This document shows positions 15,611 to 23,983 of a stretch of 29,466 nucleotides of DNA, in pieces. Position numbers and translations under genes: made by a program. Position 1 is the stretch's first letter; the number at the start of each line of letters is the position of its first letter. The notes under the pieces were generated by a model that did not search any database, had not been told where the DNA came from, and saw only the letters and a program-made list of their open reading frames with translations. The DNA lies in contig JAPXLT010000021.1 of the NCBI GenBank assembly GCA_033809415.1, positions 1 through 29,466 on the forward strand, read 5' to 3'. This stretch comes from JAQVUB01 sp033809415. Lineage in GTDB: Bacteria > Verrucomicrobiota > Lentisphaeria > Oligosphaerales > Oligosphaeraceae.

Positions 15611-18600
15611 ATGAAAACGATCCTCCTTGTCGTCTTGCTGTCGTGGCTTCCTGGTTTGCTGGCGGAACCGGTGTGCGTGGCGTTACTGCCGATGGATGCC
15701 ACCGCGCAAAACTCAGCTGACTTGGCTCTGGCTGAACTCTCCGGAGATGCCGATATCACATTCCTCGAACGCACCGAAATCGACCAGATCAAAAAGGAAC
15801 TCCGGCTGTCGGCATTGAGCGATTTTGTTCCGGATCCGCAATTAATGCAGAACGCAGACGTGTTTGCCGTCATGCTGAAACAGGACTTCATTGCCTTTGA
15901 TGCACGCACCGGTGTGCGCTTGGTCGATCTGCCAACCATCAGCGCCGAAGCGGTCGGCGACGCCTTGCGTGACGCCATCGCCAAACGCCAATCGTTGACG
16001 GCAAGCAAGTTGCGGAAATTATCTTGCATGCCCCTAGTACCGGCCAACTTATCCGAAAAACAGGAAGACCTTGCCCGCCGCCTGGAAACAACCCTGCTGC
16101 GCACTTTAGGCAATCGAAAGGATTTCGTAGTCCTCGAACGCCGACACCTGCTTCTGCTACTGAATGAACCAGGGGCAGAACGCCAAGACCTGACCAAGGA
16201 TTTGTTTGCCGGTGCGCTCGTCCTCAAGCTGACCGCGACGCCGGAAGGCAAGGATGACGTCCACCTCAAAGTGCACGTCTACTCGCCAGATGGCAAAACA
16301 TTGCTCAGCGAAGAAACCAGAGTGTTTCAATCCAAGGCTGATCTTGACGAGCAATGTCAGCAGTTTCTCTCAACGCTGCCTATGCCTATGGACAGCGCCG
16401 AAGACAAGTCCGGCGAAGCGCGCAATTTTATCTATGAAGCATGGTTCTCGGTGTCGCATTCCCTGCCTGGAGACGCGATAGCCTCGGCGGCGAGTGCCTC
16501 GGCTCTTGATGTTGAGCAGGAGAAGGAACTCTGCCGCATCGCCGCAAAAGCGGCACACCAGCTCTGGCAGCAATGGACGAAGCCACCGACCGAGCGCTAT
16601 GCCGTTGCCGTAGACAACTTGAAGCTGGCTGCGCGCCTGGCCGCTAAACACCGTATCTTCCCGGATGAATTACGCATGGCCATACGGAGTGGAGCGGCAC
16701 TGCCAAAACAGAGGGAGTTCGCAAAATTGCCCGCCGACTTACAGCGGGAGTGGCGGGAGAGCATCGAGTCAATTCTCGAAACACGTCGGGACACGCTGGC
16801 GGAATACCATCGCCTGGCAGAACTGCCAGGCGAAAAATGGCCTGATCGGCTGTTTGCCTTGGAAGCCAGAGTCGAATACCTCTGCGAACTCGCTGCCGTT
16901 GCCGAAATCCAGTGGGATTATGGCTACTGGGACCAATATGTTTACCCGGAATTGGCCAAGTACGTCGCCGAAGCTGAAGATTTGCTGCCGGAATTGCAGA
17001 AATATGACGCCTTGTCCAACGGTGAAAAGATGAAAATCTGCCGCCAGGCGCAAATCAAGAACCGTCGCCTGCCGCGTTTCCGACAATGCTTGGATCTCAC
17101 CGTTGTCAATCGCGACCTGACTCGTTTTTACCGTTTTCGGGCAGCCGATCACGACGCTGCCAATGTGGCTGTCTATCGCAAGATGATGGAGCTGTTGGCA
17201 TCATCAAAAATTCTGCCGTTGGCGTATCATGGACGCCTCGGCCTTCTGCGCTTGCAGCTAGATTTCACATTTCTGGCGTCTTTGAATAACTCCCGATGCC
17301 TTGAGCAGCCCCACGCACGTTCCGCCCTGCGAAAATTTTACCAAGACCTGGTCGAACTCTTCGCAACTGCCGAATCGGTCGGCTCCCCGCAACGAACTGT
17401 GGAGCACTTGGCGGATGTGTTCAGCGATAGCGCAGCCCTCGAATACCGCCTCCCAATTCAGGAATTGGCCATGCGGCGTTTTGCCTGGTATACACCATGG
17501 CAAAACGACTTGATCAAGGGCAGCCAGAACTGGAGTCCCGAGGAAAGGCGGGACGTTTATCAACGGCTTGCCAAATATATCGAGGAATATAACAATGATC
17601 AGCGGCTTGACCGTGACCGTAAATTCAATAATCAGGCTGTGATTCAATACTTCCAGCGCTTGCAGAAACAACTTGAAAAACAGGATCGGAGCTTGTCCTC
17701 GGTTCAGGACGAGATAGCCTCCATCAATCCTTTCGAGCGGGTTATTACGCCACTCGAGGACTGCGAGACTGACACCCGGGCGATCGTATTCGGCGAGGAG
17801 GACGGCATCATTTACCTGGGTGAGTATTACTCGGAGAATGTTAGGATAGTGCGAGTCGATACCAAGGCGAACTTGGCGGTCAGCAAGGGGTCGAAGCACA
17901 AGTTGCCGATCAGCTGGCATGGTTGGAAAATCCATGGGGTCATTCTCGCCGATTATCTGGCAGCTCAGAATGGCAGTCATGTGTTCCTTTTTCCTAAGGA
18001 TGGCACATCACCGGAAAGCATTGACTTTCGGCAATACTTTACGGCTCGCTGCCACGCTATGATTGGCTGCGGCGACCGGCTTTTTCTTTCCTTTGATGGC
18101 GAGCATGGCCACCCAGGCACGGTACTGGAATACAACGTCGTCACCAAGAAGACCGAATTGCTGGTATCGACCCTGGATCGTTCTGTCAAATGGCCTTTGC
18201 AAGGCTTGCAGGAGCCATACGCAATCCTCCAAATGCTTTGCGACCCGTCTCGCAAACGGTTGATTATGCTGATGCATGACCAGCCGCCGATCCTAGGAAG
18301 GCAGACCTACACCATTCGCTTCCAGGCCTACAACTGGGAAACGAAAACATGGCAGGCGATTTCCGGCATTATGCCCATAACCGGCACCTGTTGGTCCAAT
18401 TCATTCTACATCGAGGACGGCGAACTCTGGCTGTTGAGGGAAAACGACCTCGGAAAAATCAATGCCGACGGCAATTGGCAACCGGTGTTCCTCATGAGCG
18501 GATGCCATGTCACCGATAAACTGCCCAACTACGGCCCCGCGTTCGCGCCCGTCACTGTCGATTATTCACATTGCGGTGCTTTCGCCCAAAAGTACAAGGA

Positions 18601-18832
18601 CATCGCCCTGCCTGAGGTGCATTTCAGGCACTATGGACAGGGCATTCTCTTTGCCCGGAACACACTCGTATTCATACCGGAAAAAAAAATTCTCCCGATT
18701 ACACCGTCTTTCCCAGTATCGCATGTCATCCCAGGCGGCTATGTCATCGGCGGACAGTCGTATGACTGTAAAAGCCTGCAAATCGGCATCCTGAAAGACC
18801 GAAAAGAATTGCTGAAAATGGGAAAGCCGTAA
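15611..18832 (+). CDS. Large secreted protein with two CsgG-like modules and propeller-like C-terminus
   Basis: The 1073-aa protein begins with a signal peptide (MKTILLVVLLSWLPGLLA, cleavage near EP). Two N-terminal modules each follow a pattern seen in CsgG/LpoB-like periplasmic proteins: VCVALLPMDA followed by DITFLERTEIDQIKKEL (about 50-66), then LSCMPLVPANLS followed by DFVVLERRHLLLLLNE (about 176-191). A long helical middle (about 240-690) has no recognised domain. The last 380 residues contain repeated beta-strand patterns (RAIVFGEEDGIIYLGEY, VRIVRVDTKANLAV, GTVLEYNVVTKKTELLVST) suggestive of a beta-propeller. The function is unknown; an envelope role is inferred from the signal peptide. 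Only a weak TAGG (15602-15605) lies upstream of the start, since the heptamer array fills the leader. An independent gene is likely. Confidence 0.7.
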   Translation: MKTILLVVLLSWLPGLLAEPVCVALLPMDATAQNSADLALAELSGDADITFLERTEIDQIKKELRLSALSDFVPDPQLMQNADVFAVMLKQDFIAFDARTGVRLVDLPTISAEAVGDALRDAIAKRQSLTASKLRKLSCMPLVPANLSEKQEDLARRLETTLLRTLGNRKDFVVLERRHLLLLLNEPGAERQDLTKDLFAGALVLKLTATPEGKDDVHLKVHVYSPDGKTLLSEETRVFQSKADLDEQCQQFLSTLPMPMDSAEDKSGEARNFIYEAWFSVSHSLPGDAIASAASASALDVEQEKELCRIAAKAAHQLWQQWTKPPTERYAVAVDNLKLAARLAAKHRIFPDELRMAIRSGAALPKQREFAKLPADLQREWRESIESILETRRDTLAEYHRLAELPGEKWPDRLFALEARVEYLCELAAVAEIQWDYGYWDQYVYPELAKYVAEAEDLLPELQKYDALSNGEKMKICRQAQIKNRRLPRFRQCLDLTVVNRDLTRFYRFRAADHDAANVAVYRKMMELLASSKILPLAYHGRLGLLRLQLDFTFLASLNNSRCLEQPHARSALRKFYQDLVELFATAESVGSPQRTVEHLADVFSDSAALEYRLPIQELAMRRFAWYTPWQNDLIKGSQNWSPEERRDVYQRLAKYIEEYNNDQRLDRDRKFNNQAVIQYFQRLQKQLEKQDRSLSSVQDEIASINPFERVITPLEDCETDTRAIVFGEEDGIIYLGEYYSENVRIVRVDTKANLAVSKGSKHKLPISWHGWKIHGVILADYLAAQNGSHVFLFPKDGTSPESIDFRQYFTARCHAMIGCGDRLFLSFDGEHGHPGTVLEYNVVTKKTELLVSTLDRSVKWPLQGLQEPYAILQMLCDPSRKRLIMLMHDQPPILGRQTYTIRFQAYNWETKTWQAISGIMPITGTCWSNSFYIEDGELWLLRENDLGKINADGNWQPVFLMSGCHVTDKLPNYGPAFAPVTVDYSHCGAFAQKYKDIALPEVHFRHYGQGILFARNTLVFIPEKKILPITPSFPVSHVIPGGYVIGGQSYDCKSLQIGILKDRKELLKMGKP

Positions 18833-18846
18833 AATGGCACGCCAAC

Positions 18847-18900
18847 AACCCATTTTTTAACAACGAAAAACACGAAAAAACACCAAAGTTTTAGGAGTAT
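18847..18900 (+). repeat. Dispersed 'cacgaaaag' spacer repeat, copy 3
   Basis: Begins AACCCATTTTTTAACAACG and continues with AAAAACACGAAAAAACACC to TTTTAGGAGTAT, starting 14 bases after the stop of the secreted protein gene. It has the same start and end motifs as the copies at 2497 and 28420. Confidence 0.75.
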
Positions 18901-18931
18901 TAACACTTTTAATATTTTTCAGGGGAAAAAC

Positions 18932-18968
18932 AAAAAAACGCCTTTGCGAACTGTTTCGTTGCAAAGGC
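18932..18968 (-). terminator. Intrinsic-terminator-like hairpin facing the minus strand
   Basis: GCCTTTGC at 18940-18947 pairs with GCAAAGGC at 18961-18968, with an inner AAC/GTT extension. On the minus strand the stem is followed by GTTTTTTTG, a good intrinsic terminator. Both neighbouring genes are on the plus strand, and the plus side has no T-tract. The rest of the 18833-19149 spacer is A/T-rich; a possible icd promoter is TTGTCT (19055-19060) with TAAAAT (19076-19081), though the 15-base spacer is short. Confidence 0.55.
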
Positions 18969-19149
18969 AGTTACGGGTATGCTTGGATATTAGTGCGAAC
19001 TATTTCTGATTCTTTGATACTGTAAAATAATAAAATGGACTGGGCGGAACAGCTTTGTCTTATTCTCTTATCGGGTAAAATGAGCAAACTGGATTATATT
19101 ATTTTTTTCGCAATTAATAAAGATTTAACAAAACTGAAGAGAAACAATA

Positions 19150-20379
19150 ATGTCTGACAAGATTCACATGTCTGCCAGTGGCTTGGTTGTTGGCGACCAT
19201 CCTGTGATTCCCTTCATCATGGGCGATGGCACGGGACCTGATATTTGGCGTGCGACGGTTGCGGTTGTCGATGGGGCTGTGGAAAAGGCCTATGGCGGAC
19301 AGCGCCGGATTGCCTGGAAGGAAGTCCTTGCCGGTGAAAAAGCGTACCAACAGACCGGGCAATGGCTGCCTGCGGAAACACTGGCGGCTTTCAAGGAATA
19401 TCTGGTCGGGATCAAAGGTCCGCTGACCACACCCGTCGGTGGAGGCATCCGCAGCTTGAATGTCGCCATCCGCCAGGAATGCGATCTGTATGTCTGCCTG
19501 CGTCCGGTGCGCTGGTTTACCGGGGTGCCCTCGCCGGTGAAACGCCCGGACTTGGTGGACATGGTGATTTTCCGGGAAAACACGGAAGATATCTATGCCG
19601 GAATTGAATTTGCTGCCGGAACACCGGAAGCCGCCGCCATGCTCGAATTTGTCAAAGAGCGTTTCCCGCAGCAGTATGGCAAGATTCGTTTTCCGGAAAG
19701 CACTGGTCTGGGTCTGAAGCCGGTTTCGCGTGAGGGCACTTGGCGTCTGGTGAAGGCTGCGGTAGAATATGCGATTGCCCAGAACCGCGATTCGGTGACT
19801 CTAGTCCACAAGGGCAACATCATGAAATTTACCGAGGGAGCTTTCCGCGACTGGGGATACGAATGCACCCGTCAGGAATTCGGCGCCGTTCCACTGGATG
19901 GCGGACCGTGGCATACCTTGAAAAATCCGCGGACTGGCAAGGATATCATCATCAAGGATGTCATTGCTGATGCATTTTTGCAGCAGATATTGACCCGACC
20001 GGCGGAATACAGCGTCATTGCCACTCTCAATCTGAATGGCGACTACATCTCCGACGCCCTGGCGGCATGCGTTGGCGGAATTGGCATCGCTCCCGGCGGA
20101 AATATCAATTACCAGACCGGAACGGCGGTCTTCGAGGCCACACATGGCACCGCTCCCAAATATGCGAACAAGGACATGGTCAATCCAGGCAGCCTGATCC
20201 TCTCGGCGGAAATGATGTTGCGGTACATTGGTTGGGGGGAAGCGGCGGATGCCATCCTGCGCGGCATCGACCGTACTATCGCCAACCGCACGGTCACCTA
20301 TGACTTCGAACGGCAGATGGAAGGAGCAACAAAGGTGTCCTGCTCGGAATTCGGACGCCTGATCGTTAAAAACATGTGA
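19150..20379 (+). CDS. icd: NADP-dependent isocitrate dehydrogenase
   Basis: The 409-aa enzyme oxidatively decarboxylates isocitrate to 2-oxoglutarate in the cytosolic TCA cycle. It aligns along nearly its whole length with the E. coli enzyme (416 aa): PLTTPVGGGIRSLNVAIRQE with substrate residues S102, N104 and R108, DMVIFRENTEDIYAGIEF, DSVTLVHKGNIMKFTEGAF, the metal-site segment LNGDYISDALAA, and FEATHGTAPKYANKDMVNPG. Lys and Tyr in APKYA, with Tyr and Arg in TVTYDFERQM, are the residues that select NADP over NAD in the E. coli type. AAGAG lies about ten bases before the ATG. Its neighbours are unrelated, and an 11-mer array begins at its stop codon. Confidence 0.97.
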   Translation: MSDKIHMSASGLVVGDHPVIPFIMGDGTGPDIWRATVAVVDGAVEKAYGGQRRIAWKEVLAGEKAYQQTGQWLPAETLAAFKEYLVGIKGPLTTPVGGGIRSLNVAIRQECDLYVCLRPVRWFTGVPSPVKRPDLVDMVIFRENTEDIYAGIEFAAGTPEAAAMLEFVKERFPQQYGKIRFPESTGLGLKPVSREGTWRLVKAAVEYAIAQNRDSVTLVHKGNIMKFTEGAFRDWGYECTRQEFGAVPLDGGPWHTLKNPRTGKDIIIKDVIADAFLQQILTRPAEYSVIATLNLNGDYISDALAACVGGIGIAPGGNINYQTGTAVFEATHGTAPKYANKDMVNPGSLILSAEMMLRYIGWGEAADAILRGIDRTIANRTVTYDFERQMEGATKVSCSEFGRLIVKNM

Positions 20380-20455
20380 CACGGACTTTACACGGACGGG
20401 ACACGGACTTTACACGGACGGGACACGGACTTTACACGGACTTTACACGGATGGG
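20379..20455 (+). repeat. Undecamer array ACACGGAC(TTT/GGG) x7
   Basis: Seven tandem 11-base units occupy 77 bases. Units end TTT, GGG, TTT, GGG, TTT, TTT, and the last is ACACGGATGGG. The first base is the last base of the icd stop codon. Confidence 0.9.
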
Positions 20456-20462
20456 GGAAAAG

Positions 20463-20598
20463 TCCATTTTGTCCATTCCTGTCCCTGTCCCTTGTCCATT
20501 CCGTAGTCCATTCTCGTCCATCCTGTCCATTTTGTCCATTCCTGTCCCTGTCCCTTGTCCATTCCGTAGTCCATTCTCGTCCCTGTCCCTTGTCCATT
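20463..20598 (+). repeat. 63-bp tandem duplication of GTCCAT/GTCCCT motifs
   Basis: The segment starting at 20463 recurs at 20526, a period of 63 bases, with 57 identical bases (each begins TCCATTTTGTCCATTCC). A third partial unit runs to 20598, three bases before the ATG at 20602. Internally it is made of short TGTCCAT, TGTCCCT and CGTCC units, the inverse of the ATGGACA units at 22541-22640. Confidence 0.9.
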
Positions 20599-20601
20599 AA
20601 A

Positions 20602-21303
20602 ATGTTTGATTCAGACGAACAATTCAAATACAAAGAACAGGAGCTTGAAGACACACTGCGCCTGAATGATCGCTTTTCGGCACGCTATTTTGCACTGCTC
20701 GAACGTTTTGCCGATCTGCCTGCCTGCGATGAACTGATTATGGCGCAGCTGAAAAATGAGTTTCCTGCGGACTTTCTGGCAAGTCTCGAAGCCTGGGATG
20801 AAAAGCCGATTATCGAGAATCCGGACGATTTTGATGACAAGGCACTGAGAGACTCGAATCCTTGGGATGAACCGAAAAGTGGGGAGTTGCCACCGGAGAT
20901 GCAACTGCTTCGCCAGTTGGATTTGCGTGGTCGCAAGATTGCCGGGGTGTTGTATCAGAGTGTTTTTGACTGGTGTAACATTCAAGTGATCCTGCTGCCG
21001 TCGGAAAATGGCGTCAATTCGCTGCGAGTTCTGTTTTTTCTGAGTCGTTCGCTGGGGTGTTTTAATGCTTCCATGGATGCGTTGAGCAGCCATGAAATTC
21101 ACTCGACCGTTGTTTTGTGCAAGCGGATTGTGACCTACCTCAACCAGGTAATTTCCCTGTTATCGACGGTGGCACGGGAAGCACCGTCGAACCTGAAAGA
21201 CTTGCTGCTCAGCCGAGCACAACAGCTGAAACTCCTGTTAAGGGAAGTGGATGCGCAAATCAGCGATAGTCGGAACCTGGCTCGTCTGGAGGGACAATTT
21301 TAA
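20602..21303 (+). CDS. Unknown protein heading the Mla-type operon
   Basis: The 233-aa protein has no signal peptide or membrane segment and no family I recognise. It is acidic in the first half (FDSDEQFKYKEQELEDTLRL, then PDDFDDKALRDSNPWDEPKSG), followed by a mixed alpha/beta stretch (KIAGVLYQSVFDWCNIQVILL) and a helical end with likely coiled-coil character (LLLSRAQQLKLLLREVDAQI). A cytoplasmic location is inferred. Its stop overlaps the start of the MlaE gene (TAATG, 21301-21305), so the two are almost certainly co-translated, which suggests a partner or regulator of the permease. The start ATG at 20602 follows directly on the repeat array with no Shine-Dalgarno; TTG at 20590 lies inside the repeat and is less likely. 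Confidence 0.65.
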   Translation: MFDSDEQFKYKEQELEDTLRLNDRFSARYFALLERFADLPACDELIMAQLKNEFPADFLASLEAWDEKPIIENPDDFDDKALRDSNPWDEPKSGELPPEMQLLRQLDLRGRKIAGVLYQSVFDWCNIQVILLPSENGVNSLRVLFFLSRSLGCFNASMDALSSHEIHSTVVLCKRIVTYLNQVISLLSTVAREAPSNLKDLLLSRAQQLKLLLREVDAQISDSRNLARLEGQF

Positions 21304-22538
21304 TGAGCGGGTCTGATGCAGTCTCAGCGCAGAGGAAGCCCAGCCAGGCGGAGGTGAATATCTGTGCTGTGGATTCAAGGGGGCACGCACTGCTCTATGA
21401 GGCTGCCAGAAAGGTGTGGCTGAATAAAGCAGATCAAACGGTTTCACCTGAAAAACCGGCCCGAGTGACCTTGTTCATAGCCGGAGACTGGCTCGAGAAC
21501 CGCAAAAGACCCCAGCTCGAAAAATTGTTGCTTCCGTCCGGGCTTATGACTCTTTCCGTTGATTGTTCCGGGATTACCTCCTGGGACAGCTCCGTGCTGA
21601 TTTATCTGCGCAGGCTGCAACGGCAATGCAATGCCAGAAACATTGCCTGGGAACCCATCGGCCTGCCGGACGGTATGCGCAGATTGCTGGAAATCGGCGG
21701 CGCGGGAGCAGCGCCCGATGTCTCGGAGCAGTCTCCGCCTCGCGAAGGCTTTCTACACAGAGTCGGCACTTTCACCTGGGAAGTTCTTGAAACCATCGGG
21801 CAAATTCTTTCTTTTACCGGAGAGTTGACTCAGACCCTGGGCAGGTTTTTTACAGGGCGCGCTCGTTTTCAATGGCGAGATGTGAACGCCCAGCTGGCAT
21901 CTGCCGGTCCGGCTGCCTTGGGTATCATTTCTCTGATCGGTTTTCTGATGGGGCTGATCTTGGCTTTTATCGGCGCGATTCCTTTGCAGATGTTTGCTGC
22001 GGAATCCTATGTTGCCAGCTTGATAGGAATTGGCATTTTACGCTTGATGGCGCCGGTGATGGTCGGGGTGGTGATGGCCGGGCGCACTGGCGCAGCTTAT
22101 GCGGCAGAGCTGGGTACGATGCAGACCAATGAAGAGATTGACGCCTTCCTGACTCTGGGCATCCCACCGATGGATTTTCTGGTGTTGCCTCGTTGCCTGG
22201 CCCTGACACTGATGATGCCTTTCCTCTGTCTTTTTGCTGATTTGCTCGGTGTTCTTGGCGGACTTCTGGTGGCAACCTGTTACCTGGACATCACTTGGCT
22301 TGACTACTACCAGACTCTGCTGCGCACCACTCGAATGGCGGATTTGCTGGTCGGTCTTTTTTCCTCGATAGTTTTCGGCGTCCTGGTTGCAGCCTGCGGT
22401 TGTTACCAGGGCATTTACTGCGGGCGAACTGCCGAGTCAGTTGGAAAAGCGGCTACGGATGCAGTCGTGAACAGTATCATCTGCATCGTGCTGGCAACAG
22501 CCACCATCACCATTGTCACCGTTATCATCCGACTGTGA
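21303..22538 (+). CDS. MlaE-family ABC transporter permease with N-terminal STAS domain
   Basis: The 411-aa protein is the membrane permease of an Mla-type ABC transporter that moves phospholipid between inner and outer membrane. Residues 53-132 look like a STAS domain (LSVDCSGITSWDSSVLIYLRRL, with D95-S96-S97), equivalent to the separate MlaB subunit of E. coli. From about 190 comes the MlaE domain, with hydrophobic segments near 203-226, 237-258, 290-327, 345-367 and 387-410, and the family signature AGRTGAAYAAELGTMQTNEE (259-278) followed by IDAF. GGAGGG (21288-21293) precedes the ATG, which overlaps the upstream stop. Fused STAS-permeases are known outside the enterobacteria, so the fusion itself is not new. 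Confidence 0.92.
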   Translation: MSGSDAVSAQRKPSQAEVNICAVDSRGHALLYEAARKVWLNKADQTVSPEKPARVTLFIAGDWLENRKRPQLEKLLLPSGLMTLSVDCSGITSWDSSVLIYLRRLQRQCNARNIAWEPIGLPDGMRRLLEIGGAGAAPDVSEQSPPREGFLHRVGTFTWEVLETIGQILSFTGELTQTLGRFFTGRARFQWRDVNAQLASAGPAALGIISLIGFLMGLILAFIGAIPLQMFAAESYVASLIGIGILRLMAPVMVGVVMAGRTGAAYAAELGTMQTNEEIDAFLTLGIPPMDFLVLPRCLALTLMMPFLCLFADLLGVLGGLLVATCYLDITWLDYYQTLLRTTRMADLLVGLFSSIVFGVLVAACGCYQGIYCGRTAESVGKAATDAVVNSIICIVLATATITIVTVIIRL

Positions 22539-22540
22539 AA

Positions 22541-22640
22541 GAATGGACAATGGACAGGGACGGGAATGGACAGTAATGGACAAGGATGGACTGCTGAATG
22601 GACAATGGACAATGGACGATGGACGAGGGACAGTAATGCC
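22541..22640 (+). repeat. ATGGACA heptamer array
   Basis: Interrupted tandem ATGGACA/ATGGACG units begin two bases after the MlaE stop, with the clearest run at 22597-22629. A short return (GGGACAATGGACGATGGACA) lies near 22890-22910. The unit is the reverse complement of the TGTCCAT units upstream of 20602, so the first two operon genes are flanked by inverted arrays. Confidence 0.85.
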
Positions 22641-22795
22641 TCAGTCTTCTGTAGTACAGGGTTCATGGGAATGGGGTGCGAAGTGCGTTGGGAACGGGTG
22701 CAGGGGGCGTTGGTTTAAAAAGTAGCGCAACCGTCCCGGTTGTGATTATTCTGACTGTCGTGGGGTGCGAGGGGATGTTCTTGTCCTGTCCACTT

Positions 22796-22868
22796 TGTCC
22801 ACACTGTCCACACTGTCCACACTGTCCACCACGTCTGACCCGCACACCGCACACCGCACACCGCACTA
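22796..22868 (+). repeat. TGTCCACAC nonamer array followed by CGCACAC heptamer array
   Basis: Four tandem 9-base units TGTCCACAC (the last ending CCA) span 22796-22831; four tandem CGCACAC units (the last CGCACTA) span 22841-22868. With the ATGGACA array they make up most of the 450-bp spacer 22539-22988 between the MlaE and MlaF genes. The only open frame there, 22765-22992, runs through the repeats and is not accepted as a gene. Confidence 0.9.
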
Positions 22869-22988
22869 CAGAAGACTAACCCATTACGAGGGACAATGGA
22901 CGATGGACATGTTCAACAGTACGGTTGATGACTCTTTTTGGACGCTCCCGGTTCAGGTAGATTTTCTTTTAAAACCAGTGATCCTCGT

Positions 22989-23768
22989 GTGAGTACTCCC
23001 CAATATATCAATAAAGACTCATTGCTGGAAGTGCGCCATCTGACGATGAAATATGGTCGGCGGGTGATCCAGCAGAACCTTAATTTTCACATTGCACGCG
23101 GACGGGTTTTTGTGATTATGGGCGGAAGCGGCTGCGGCAAGAGCACATTGCTCAGGCATCTTACCGGTTTGCAGAAACCCGCTTCCGGCGAAATCTGGTT
23201 TGATGGAGAGAATTTCTGGGAGCTGCCACCGTCGCGGCGAAATGACCTGATGCGACAGGCCGGGGTCTTGTTTCAACGCAGCGGTCTGTGGAGCTCCATG
23301 ACTCTGGCCGAAAACATTGCCTTGCCTTTGCGCGAATACACAAACTATTCCGCAGCCGAAATCCGGGAATTGTGCGAATGGAAGCTGTCCTTGGTCGGAT
23401 TGGCTGGCTTCGGCGGATATTATCCGTCGGAAATCAGCGGGGGGATGCAGAAACGTGCAGGGCTGGCTCGAGCCATCGCCCTCGACCCCAAAGTCGTTTT
23501 TTTTGATGAGCCTTCGGCTGGGCTGGACCCGGTCAATGCCAGTCGCCTGGACGACTTGATTCTCGAGTTGCGGGAAAGCTTAGGCGCGACCGTGGTGGTC
23601 GTGACGCATGAACTAGCCAGCATCTTTGCGATTGCAGACGAGGCCATTTTCCTGGATGCCGTGAGCAAGACGATCATCGCCCAGGGCAATCCCCGCGATC
23701 TGAAGGAAAATTCGCAGAATCCAACCGTGCGGGAATTTCTGACCCGAGGAGGGAAAAACGGAATGTAG
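22989..23768 (+). CDS. MlaF-family ABC transporter ATPase
   Basis: The 259-aa protein is the ATPase that powers the MlaE permease on the cytoplasmic side. Numbered from the GTG at 22989 it has Walker A GGSGCGKST (45-53), Q-loop FQRSGLWSSMT (95-105), signature SGGMQKRAGLARA (150-162), Walker B VVFFDEPSAGLD (169-180) and the H-loop H207. SGGMQKR and the SGLWSSMT stretch are typical of the MlaF subgroup rather than other importers. GTG at 22989 is preferred because it places the start ten residues before the first beta strand (LLEVRHLTMKYG); TTG at 22938 would add 17 residues. Neither has a clear Shine-Dalgarno. It is separated from the permease gene by 450 bp of repeats, unusual within an operon. 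Confidence 0.92.
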   Translation: MSTPQYINKDSLLEVRHLTMKYGRRVIQQNLNFHIARGRVFVIMGGSGCGKSTLLRHLTGLQKPASGEIWFDGENFWELPPSRRNDLMRQAGVLFQRSGLWSSMTLAENIALPLREYTNYSAAEIRELCEWKLSLVGLAGFGGYYPSEISGGMQKRAGLARAIALDPKVVFFDEPSAGLDPVNASRLDDLILELRESLGATVVVVTHELASIFAIADEAIFLDAVSKTIIAQGNPRDLKENSQNPTVREFLTRGGKNGM

Positions 23769-23810
23769 TGTAATGCGTCGGTGAAACTGGATAGTCGGGG
23801 AATTCTTTTT

Positions 23811-23930
23811 GAACAACGAAAAGCACGAAAGGACACGAAAAAATTTCATGGGAGTGGCTTTGTCTGCGAGAATGCGTCGTTCTTCCCATGAAATTTTTTC
23901 GTGTCCGTTAGTGTCTTTCGTGGTAAAAAA
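23811..23930. repeat. Inverted pair of 'cacgaaaag' repeats forming a 23-bp perfect stem
   Basis: GGACACGAAAAAATTTCATG (23831-23850, extending perfectly to 23853) is mirrored at 23884-23906, with a 30-base loop. Outside the stem, AACAACGAAAAGCACGAAA on the left and CTTTCGTGG on the right are less exact. It lies between the MlaF and MlaD genes and would make a strong RNA hairpin. No T-tract follows, so it looks more like a stabilising or processing structure than a terminator. Confidence 0.8.
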
Positions 23931-23983
23931 CTATCACCCAGCTTTACTTTGGATGAAGTCTAATTTACAGAAAGCGAGAACGC

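Noticed and set aside
20379..20598. CRISPR-like array
   Set aside because: Units are contiguous 11-mers or a 63-bp duplication with no unique spacers and no cas genes nearby.
22765..22992. 75-residue frame between the MlaE and MlaF genes, ending at the MlaF start
   Set aside because: Most of it is translated tandem repeat. A short leader peptide from 22905 is possible but unsupported.
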